Below are positions 58,347 through 64,000 of a DNA stretch of 64,000 bases, piece after piece. Location: assembly GCA_963974055.1 (NCBI GenBank), contig CAXBCP010000004.1, positions 62,001 through 126,000 on the forward strand. Direction: 5' to 3'. The position numbers and the translations under genes are program-made. The notes under the pieces were generated by a model that made no database searches, was not told the origin of the DNA, and saw only the letters and a program-made list of their open reading frames with translations. The stretch is from CAXBCP01 sp963974055. Lineage in GTDB: Bacteria > Pseudomonadota > Alphaproteobacteria > MPNO01 > UBA830. Numbering within the stretch: the first letter of the stretch is position 1; every line of letters starts with the position of its first letter.

Positions 58347-60709
58347 GACGTCTGTCCTCCGGTGCCTGCTTTTGCGAGCGCTTCGAGAATGCGTTCCGGG
58401 GTGAGCGGGATGTCCGACACCTCCGCCCCGAGCGGGCTGAGTGCATCGTTCACAGCGTTGGCGATGGCCGCCGGCGGGCCGATCGCGCCGCTTTCGCCGA
58501 TGCCTTTCTGGCCGTAGCGGCTCAGCGGCGACGGCGTTTCCATATGGATGATCCTGACGGCCGGAATATCGCCAGCGACCGGCAGATGATAATCGGCCAA
58601 CGTGGAGGCCAGCGGCTGGCCCGATCCGTCGAACGGCATTTCCTCGAACAGCGCGGTGCCGATGCCCTGTACCGTTCCGCCGTGGACCTGGCCGTCGACG
58701 ACCATCGGATTGATCATCGTGCCGGCATCCTCGACGATAACGTAGTCGAGCAGTTCCACGCTTCCGAACCGCAGGTCGACACTGACTTTCACGGCGTGAC
58801 AGGCATAGGAGAACGTGCCGGTATCCTGAACCGTCTTGTACCCTTCCGTGACCTCAAGCCCGCGCGGATCGACATCGTCGGGCAGGAGTTGCGGTTTCAG
58901 GTACCAGGTCTTCGCGACCTCCTCGACCGAGACGGAACTGCTGCCGAAATACGCCATGCCGTCGCGCAGGGTTATGTCGTCGGGCTTGGCCTGCAGCAGA
59001 TGCGCCGCGATATTGCGGATGCGGTCGCCCAGCGCCGCGCTGGCGGCGGACACGGCGCCGCCGGCCATAACGATGCAGCGCGATCCCCAGGTGCCGGTGG
59101 AATAGGGCGTATAGGCGGTATCGCCGTGGACGACTTTCACCCTGGCGGGGTCGATCCCCAGTTCCTCGTAGGCGATCTGCGCCAGCGTCGTTTCCAGGCC
59201 CTGGCCGTGGCTGTGGACGCCGACCCGAAGTTCCAGGCCGCCATCCGGCGTCAGGCGCGCGCCCGCCTGCTCGAAGCCGGGAACCATGGGAATGCCCCAG
59301 CCGTGATAAACGGACGTGCCGTGGGCGCCCTGTTCGCAGAATATCGACAGGCCGACGCCGATGCGTTTGTCGCCGGTCTGTTCCGCCTGTTCGGCCCGGA
59401 TCTCGTCGAGGCCGATGGCTTCGACGGCGCGCGTCAGCGCCTCCGGGTAGTTGCCGCTGTCGAAATACTTGTTGGTGATATTGGTGAACGGCATCGCCTC
59501 CGGTTCGACGAGATTGCGGCGGCGGATGGCTTCGGGCGTGATCTTCAGGTCGCGGGCAAGGGCGTCGACCAGTACTTCGAGCGCGAAGCACACGCCGGTA
59601 CGCGCGACGCCGCGATAGGGCAGGATGGGCGGCTTGTTCGTCGCGACCGACCAGGTTTTGCAGCGATAACCTTTCAGGCGGTACGGGCCCGGCAGAATGC
59701 TTGCGACCTGCGCCGATTCCAGGCAGGCGGAAAACGGATAGGTGGAATAGGACCCGGCATCGACAATGGCTTCGCAATCGACGGCCAGCAGTTCGCCGTC
59801 GGCGGCTGCATAACCGGTCACTTCGTAATGATGCTCGCGGCAATTCGCGCTGCCGGTCAGATGTTCGCGGCGGTCTTCGAGCCAGCGGATCGGCCGGTCC
59901 AGTTTCATCGCAAGCCAGGCGGCGCAGATTTCTTCGGCGAGCAGCTGGCTTTTGAAGCCGAACCCGCCGCCGACATCCGGGGCGATGATACGCACCTGGC
60001 CGTGATCGAGGCCGAGACAGCCGGCAAGTCCCGTGCGAACGATATGCGGAATCTGCGTGGCGGAATGAAGCGTCAGCATTTCGAGATTCCGGTCCCAGAC
60101 CGCGACGACGCCGCGGCCTTCTATCGGCGCCATGCATTGCCGGGCGGTTCTGAACGTCCGCTTGACGATACTCGCGGCGCCTTCGATGGCCGCTTCGAAG
60201 CCGATGTCGACGGCGCTTTCGAGAAAGACGTTTTCATCCCAGTGTTCGTGGACCATCGGGGCGTCGGTATCGCGCGCCCGGGTCATGTCGTGCACGGCGG
60301 GCAGCTCTTCGAAATCGACCGCGATTCGTTCCACGAGGTCCTCGGCATGCGCCCGGGTGTCGGCAAGCCCGGCGGCAACCAGTTCGCCGACATAGCGAAC
60401 CTTGGTATCGGCAAGGATGGGCTGGATCGAGCTGCGGAAACCCGGCAGGCCGGAATCGGCCTTGATCCCGGTCACACCGGTCAGGTCGTCCGCGGTAAAG
60501 ACATGTTCGGAATTATCCGACGGTTTGACGATGTCGCCGATGCGGGCATGGGCGACGGGGCTGCGCAGAAAGGCGAGTTCCAGCATTCCCTGCATCCGGA
60601 TATCGCCGACATATCGTCCGCGCCCATGCAGGTAACGGTCGTCTTCCTGGCGCTTCAGGGAACTGCCGATGCCTTTTCCGTCCGGCGTTTTTTTGACGTC
60701 TGTTTCCAT
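58343..60709 (-). CDS. Molybdenum hydroxylase large subunit (xanthine dehydrogenase family)
   Basis: A 788-residue molybdopterin-binding subunit. The N-terminal a/b hammerhead domain covers about 15-130. The active-site loop reads 'PPILPYRGVARTG' (about 364-370), near the AYRGAGR of form II enzymes and unlike the AYXCSFR of true CO dehydrogenase. The catalytic glutamate is in 'GIGESGAIGPPAAIANAV'. 'DVGGGFGFKSQLLAEE' binds the cofactor. ATG 60709 has a GAGG site; ATG 60721 is alternative. Such enzymes hydroxylate N-heterocycles with water as oxygen source. Confidence 0.9.
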   Translation of the reverse strand: METDVKKTPDGKGIGSSLKRQEDDRYLHGRGRYVGDIRMQGMLELAFLRSPVAHARIGDIVKPSDNSEHVFTADDLTGVTGIKADSGLPGFRSSIQPILADTKVRYVGELVAAGLADTRAHAEDLVERIAVDFEELPAVHDMTRARDTDAPMVHEHWDENVFLESAVDIGFEAAIEGAASIVKRTFRTARQCMAPIEGRGVVAVWDRNLEMLTLHSATQIPHIVRTGLAGCLGLDHGQVRIIAPDVGGGFGFKSQLLAEEICAAWLAMKLDRPIRWLEDRREHLTGSANCREHHYEVTGYAAADGELLAVDCEAIVDAGSYSTYPFSACLESAQVASILPGPYRLKGYRCKTWSVATNKPPILPYRGVARTGVCFALEVLVDALARDLKITPEAIRRRNLVEPEAMPFTNITNKYFDSGNYPEALTRAVEAIGLDEIRAEQAEQTGDKRIGVGLSIFCEQGAHGTSVYHGWGIPMVPGFEQAGARLTPDGGLELRVGVHSHGQGLETTLAQIAYEELGIDPARVKVVHGDTAYTPYSTGTWGSRCIVMAGGAVSAASAALGDRIRNIAAHLLQAKPDDITLRDGMAYFGSSSVSVEEVAKTWYLKPQLLPDDVDPRGLEVTEGYKTVQDTGTFSYACHAVKVSVDLRFGSVELLDYVIVEDAGTMINPMVVDGQVHGGTVQGIGTALFEEMPFDGSGQPLASTLADYHLPVAGDIPAVRIIHMETPSPLSRYGQKGIGESGAIGPPAAIANAVNDALSPLGAEVSDIPLTPERILEALAKAGTGGQTS

Positions 60710-60775
60710 TGGCGGCCTCATTCGGGACGGGGTGCTGTCATTTCGCGTTTCGTTTCGTCGTGCATGCGGCGGGGA

Positions 60776-61774
60776 TCATGCGTCGGGAAGCGTCTGGGCT
60801 GCTGCCGTCGTGCTGTTGACCTTCATCCGCCTGTACTCGCCCGCCGGTACCGGGTCGTATTTCGCCGGTTGGTTGTCGGAACGACATGTTGGCAGACATT
60901 CGATCACTGCATTGGGGTTCGGATAGGTGAAAAATGCGATCGATAACCGCGCCCCCGCGCTTTCGTCGCACGGCGGATTGGCGACCCGGTGCAGATTTGA
61001 ATGCCAGCGGTCGTTCGTCCACATTTTCATCATGTCGCCGATATTGATGATGAACCCGTTTGCGGGCGGCAGGGCATCTATCCAGTCGCCTGATTTCGTC
61101 AGCACCTGAAGCCCGCCCGGCGAATCATCGGCAAGGAGGATCGTGTGCGATCCGAAATCCGTATGCGCGCCGCAGCGCAGTTGGCCTTCTTCGGGGATGT
61201 CGGTCTGCCCGGGATAGTGGAGAATTCTGACCACCGACGAGTGGTCGCGGAATTTCGTTTCGAAATAGTCCGGCGGCAGGTCGAGGGCCGTCGCAAATAT
61301 CTCCAGCAGTGTTTTGTTGAAATTCGCCACCGCGGTGTAATAGCTGCGGAATGCGTCCGCGACGTCCGGAAGCGCATCGGGCCAGATATTCGGCTGGTAG
61401 GCGTGGGCGGCGGCGGTGCCGGGCTGGATTCCTTCGGGCAGCTCAAGCGGACCGAAGATGTACCCTTCTCTGAGGTCGGCGGCGGCATTCGTGCCGGCCG
61501 ACGCCGCATTGTGCTCTTCGGCGTAAGGGGTGTAGCCCCGGTTCAGATTATGCGACGGGTCCAGATAGGCCAGTTTGGCACCCAGCGGCAGGCCGAAAAA
61601 CGTCCATGCACTTTCCCGTACCCGGTTGATCAGCGGGACCGGCACACCATGGCCGGTAATTGACAGGAAACCGATTGTCTCGACCGCATGCGCGACGGCG
61701 GCGGCTATCTTCTTTCGGTCGGTATCGTCGCCATGGCTGAACGCGGCGATGTCGATGACGGGAATCCCACCCAT
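60776..61774 (-). CDS. 2-oxoglutarate/Fe(II) oxygenase, isopenicillin-N-synthase type
   Basis: A 332-residue DIOX-family oxygenase. Iron ligands are His204, Asp206 (CGAHTDFGSHT) and His262 (NLHRVAN), and the 2-oxoglutarate clamp is Arg276-x-Ser278. ATG 61774 follows AAGGTG and is where homology begins; the frame extends upstream without it. Fungal thymine-7-hydroxylase belongs to the same fold, which makes an N-heterocycle or its side-chain methyl a sensible target. It is 66 bases upstream of the molybdenum hydroxylase and probably in its operon. Confidence 0.85.
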   Translation of the reverse strand: MGGIPVIDIAAFSHGDDTDRKKIAAAVAHAVETIGFLSITGHGVPVPLINRVRESAWTFFGLPLGAKLAYLDPSHNLNRGYTPYAEEHNAASAGTNAAADLREGYIFGPLELPEGIQPGTAAAHAYQPNIWPDALPDVADAFRSYYTAVANFNKTLLEIFATALDLPPDYFETKFRDHSSVVRILHYPGQTDIPEEGQLRCGAHTDFGSHTILLADDSPGGLQVLTKSGDWIDALPPANGFIINIGDMMKMWTNDRWHSNLHRVANPPCDESAGARLSIAFFTYPNPNAVIECLPTCRSDNQPAKYDPVPAGEYRRMKVNSTTAAAQTLPDA

Positions 61775-62270
61775 ACAGTCACACCTTCTGTCGTATCCGC
61801 GCCACGCTGCCGCAACGATAACATTGATTCGAGATGCAATGCACCAAGAGAAATATTGCGCTGCAATATATACTTTCCGACGATGCTCTGATCCGCGGCC
61901 GTGCAATATCCGGGCGACGGCATGCAATTCGCGTCCATGTGCCTCAATTTTGGTCAGTCGTCCAAAGAATGCTCATGTCGATCAATTTCCGGCGGGACGG
62001 CACCTGCCTGCCCGGACATCTTCCGGCGCCAGTCCGCAAGCGAACCCGTTGAAACCTATCGATAAATTCATGCGCCGCCCGGACGTCGCCGAGTTGGCAT
62101 GGATATTGCACTGCACAACAGCGAGCGACCCTCCCTTTACGGGGTTGGCCGTTGCGGAACGACAGGGACTAAGGCTCGCGACCGGATCGCCGCCGGCCAG
62201 CCGGCACCGGATTCGGTGCTGACGACGGCCCGATCCTTGGCTGCTTGGTACACAATCAATGGAGAAGAAA
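61775..62270. promoter_or_regulatory. Divergent control region of the oxygenase/Mo-hydroxylase operon and TRAP transporter
   Basis: This 496-base stretch contains no convincing gene. It is locally AT-rich at 61820-61930, where several TGCAAT half sites and the palindrome listed separately lie. A further ATTGCA is near 62105. Confidence 0.55.
61853..61869. promoter_or_regulatory. Palindromic operator-like site
   Basis: ATATTGC-GCT-GCAATAT: perfect 7-bp arms and a 3-base centre, 79 bases upstream of the oxygenase start. TGCAAT recurs at about 61835, 61902 and 61923. A dedicated repressor, for example of GntR type, is likely but not encoded in the visible neighbourhood. Confidence 0.6.
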
Positions 62271-63344
62271 ATGCGGAATTCTGTGAAGACGCTGACGATC
62301 GCGATGGCGGCGATCGGGTTTGCGACCAGTGCGGTTGCAGCGGACGCCAAGTACGATCTCAAAATGACGACGACCACGCCCGAGGGCACGGTCACCTGGA
62401 AGATGTTCGCTGAGGACATTGAGAACAAGATCGCCATTGCGACCGACGGTGAGATGAAGATCCGGGCATATGGTTCGGGCGCGCTCGCGGGTCTCTTTGA
62501 AGGCCACAAGGCGGTGGCCGACGGCCGCGCGGATCTCGCGCATCAGTATCCGGCTTTTGAAATCAATCAGAGCCCGGCTTCGGCTTTCATCAGCGACATT
62601 CCCGGCGGGATGGCTCCCGATGCAAAAATCATGTGGGTGCTGGCCGGCGGCGGCAAGGACCTGTGGGCAGGCTATCGCCACAGCCAGGGCCTTCACGGCA
62701 TGATCTGCGGCGCGATCGGCTCGGAAGTCTTCGCCCATTCGCACAAGAAAATCCAGACTCTGGCCGATCTGAAGGGCTTCAAATACCGTACGGCCGGTGC
62801 AAATACCCAGGTGATGCGCAAGCTTGGTGCGGCGCCCACGCTGGTTCCCGGACCGGAAGTGTTCACGCTGCTGGAGCGCAAGGGTGTCGATGGCGCCGAA
62901 TATCTGGATCCCTACGGCAACAACTCGCTCGGCTTCCCGAAGATCGCCAAATACGTAATCCTGCCCGGCATTCATGCCCCGGGCGCGCTCTATGAAATGC
63001 TGATGAAAAAATCGCTCTGGGACAGCTTTCCCAAGTCGATCCAGCAGAAGATGGAAATGGTCTGCGATTCCGTGCTGATCAATTCGTATGCCCTGACCCT
63101 CGTCAATAACGTCAAGGCGATGAAGGCGATTGCCGCGAACACGACCAACGAAATCGTGACGCTCGACAAGGAAGTCGTCGACGCGATCCGTAAAGGCGGA
63201 CGTGAGTGGGCCGCGGAAAAGTCCGCATCGGAAGCCAAAAAGGGCAACCCGTGGATGGGCAAGCTCGCCGAGAGCTACTACGCGTTCCAGGATGAATGGA
63301 AAGCCAACTCCGCCTACCAGGTGATTGACGCTCAGTCCAAATAG
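62271..63344 (+). CDS. TRAP transporter substrate-binding protein (DctP-like)
   Basis: A 357-residue periplasmic protein with a signal peptide (about 1-24, AVA). Family segments include 'GLFEGHKAVADGRADLAHQYPAF' in part and 'KGFKYRTAGANTQVMRKLGAAPT' with the conserved arginine, which usually binds a carboxylate. ATG 62271 follows GGAGAAGAAA. Together with DctQ/DctM it imports an acid. Its position opposite the oxygenase operon suggests the acid is the pathway substrate or a product-like compound. Confidence 0.88.
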   Translation: MRNSVKTLTIAMAAIGFATSAVAADAKYDLKMTTTTPEGTVTWKMFAEDIENKIAIATDGEMKIRAYGSGALAGLFEGHKAVADGRADLAHQYPAFEINQSPASAFISDIPGGMAPDAKIMWVLAGGGKDLWAGYRHSQGLHGMICGAIGSEVFAHSHKKIQTLADLKGFKYRTAGANTQVMRKLGAAPTLVPGPEVFTLLERKGVDGAEYLDPYGNNSLGFPKIAKYVILPGIHAPGALYEMLMKKSLWDSFPKSIQQKMEMVCDSVLINSYALTLVNNVKAMKAIAANTTNEIVTLDKEVVDAIRKGGREWAAEKSASEAKKGNPWMGKLAESYYAFQDEWKANSAYQVIDAQSK

Positions 63345-63421
63345 GACGATTGCGGGCGGGCCGCGCCAAGGTGCGGCCCGTCTACCATCTTATCCCCGAG
63401 ACGCCGCCGAAAGCGCATACA

Positions 63422-63964
63422 ATGTCCTATATTTCGCGGTTCTGTCTTGCGACAGAAAAACTGGTTCGCGTGACGGTCCTGTTCGGAGCCATTCTCTTTC
63501 CTGCCCTGATTATCGTCTGCGTATACGAAGTCGTGGCGCGGTATCTTTTCAACGCCTCTCAGATCTGGGCGTTCGACATTACCTTCATGCTGCACGGCGC
63601 GTTGTTCATGCTGAGCGGTGCCTACGGGCTACAGAAGAAGGTGCATGTCCGCATCGATGTGTTTTCCGACATGCTGCCGAAACGGGTACAGCATTTTATC
63701 TACGCTTTCATCTATCTGGGCTGTTTTCTGCCGGCGATCTGGATGCTGGGCGAAGCCGCGACCCTTCGGTCCTGGTCGGCCTACAGGACCGACGAGGTCG
63801 AACTGGTCAGTGCATGGGGGCCGCTTATCTGGCCGTTTTATACGGCGCTGGCGCTCGGGACGATCGCGCTGCTGCTGCAGACACTTGTTGAAATAATTCG
63901 TCATGTTGTCGGAATTTTCGTCGTTGACGGCCCGGCAGGCCATGACCCGGCCCTGGGGGTTTAA
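63422..63964 (+). CDS. TRAP transporter small permease (DctQ-like)
   Basis: A 180-residue membrane protein with four hydrophobic helices (about 13-37, 50-65, 88-107, 135-160). 'EVVARYLFNASQIWAFDIT' is the typical DctQ block in part. ATG 63422 is chosen from the family start; a longer upstream frame is possible. It is 77 bases after the binding protein gene and 3 bases before dctM. Confidence 0.85.
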   Translation: MSYISRFCLATEKLVRVTVLFGAILFPALIIVCVYEVVARYLFNASQIWAFDITFMLHGALFMLSGAYGLQKKVHVRIDVFSDMLPKRVQHFIYAFIYLGCFLPAIWMLGEAATLRSWSAYRTDEVELVSAWGPLIWPFYTALALGTIALLLQTLVEIIRHVVGIFVVDGPAGHDPALGV

Positions 63965-63967
63965 GGT

Positions 63968-64000
63968 ATGGTTGATATTCCGGCGCTCTGGATGTTCCCG
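63968..64000 (+). CDS. TRAP transporter large permease (DctM-like), 3' partial
   Basis: Only the first 11 codons are in the window (MVDIPALWMFP), running off the right edge. The start follows TTTAAGGT three bases after the dctQ stop. DctM is expected here by gene order; the sequence is too short to prove it. Confidence 0.6.
   Translation, partial: MVDIPALWMFP

Noticed and set aside
56350..58446. A 698-codon single protein covering the 2Fe-2S subunit and upstream region
   Set aside because: The part upstream of 57537 is the wrong frame of the FAD subunit gene; the real start is the ATG overlapping its stop.
56350..60709. Carbon monoxide dehydrogenase (coxMSL)
   Set aside because: The large subunit lacks the AYXCSFR loop of form I CO dehydrogenase, and the neighbours are ring-opening hydrolases.
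58544..60946. An 800-codon plus-strand open frame antisense to the molybdenum hydroxylase large subunit
   Set aside because: It is a mirror of a clearly real gene in high-GC DNA, with Arg/Asp/Gly-rich composition and no domain. The same applies to long antisense frames at 23317-25308, 35026-36900 and 2707-3735.

Overview
The window looks like a chromosomal segment of a GC-rich alphaproteobacterium. The encapsulated ferritin closely resembles the Rhodospirillum rubrum type, and TRAP transporters, hydantoinase-type genes and an aryl-polyene cluster sit together as in many marine Rhodospirillales. That placement is inference from gene content. I see no rRNA, tRNA, CRISPR array, insertion sequence or phage gene.

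Region 1 (1-13.3 kb) is a stress, iron and heme block. It starts with a partial YihY-type membrane protein. A minus-strand group of small stress-type genes (DUF1328, PRC-barrel, CsbD) and an AI-2E-family membrane protein follows. Next come an encapsulin nanocompartment with its EncFtn ferritin cargo, an iron superoxide dismutase, a TonB-dependent receptor, the hmuTUV heme importer and an IsdG-type heme monooxygenase with an intact N-W-H triad. A VOC protein, HemP and TonB complete the block. Two Fur-box-like palindromes sharing an almost identical core precede the receptor gene and tonB.

Region 2 (13.4-17.5 kb) holds surface-polysaccharide-type genes: a methyltransferase, a small YLDPGTGS membrane protein, a NoeA-like protein and a membrane sulfatase-like protein.

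Region 3 (17.7-33.9 kb) is a complete-looking aryl polyene (APE) type II polyketide operon of 18 tightly overlapping genes, with an extended -10 promoter in front. It encodes a chain-length factor, two acyltransferases, two ACPs, a ligase-dehydratase fusion, a glycosyltransferase, an MIO ammonia-lyase, a thioesterase, LolA/MMPL/DUF3261 export genes, two ketosynthases, a dehydratase, a ketoreductase and a phosphopantetheinyl transferase. A lipoprotein and a PagL-like lipid A deacylase follow on the other strand.

Region 4 (35-64 kb) appears to be a large catabolic island for a cyclic nitrogen compound. A minus-strand operon (47.9 to 37.9 kb) encodes a SsuABC/ThiXYZ-type ABC importer, an amidohydrolase, HyuA/HyuB and a luciferase-like flavoenzyme. 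A TRZ/ATZ-type amidohydrolase and a LysR regulator follow. A plus-strand operon (50.9-56.4 kb) encodes an isochorismatase-fold hydrolase, an SDR, an allantoinase/dihydropyrimidinase-like enzyme, a barbiturase/cyanuric-acid-hydrolase-family enzyme and an M20 hydrolase. It converges on a molybdenum hydroxylase operon (large, FAD and 2Fe-2S subunits, the last fused to a CoxG domain) and a 2-oxoglutarate/Fe oxygenase. A TRAP transporter runs off the right edge. Together these suggest import, ring hydroxylation and hydrolytic opening of a pyrimidine-, purine- or triazine-like ring. The substrate is not known, and this is the most novel part of the window.
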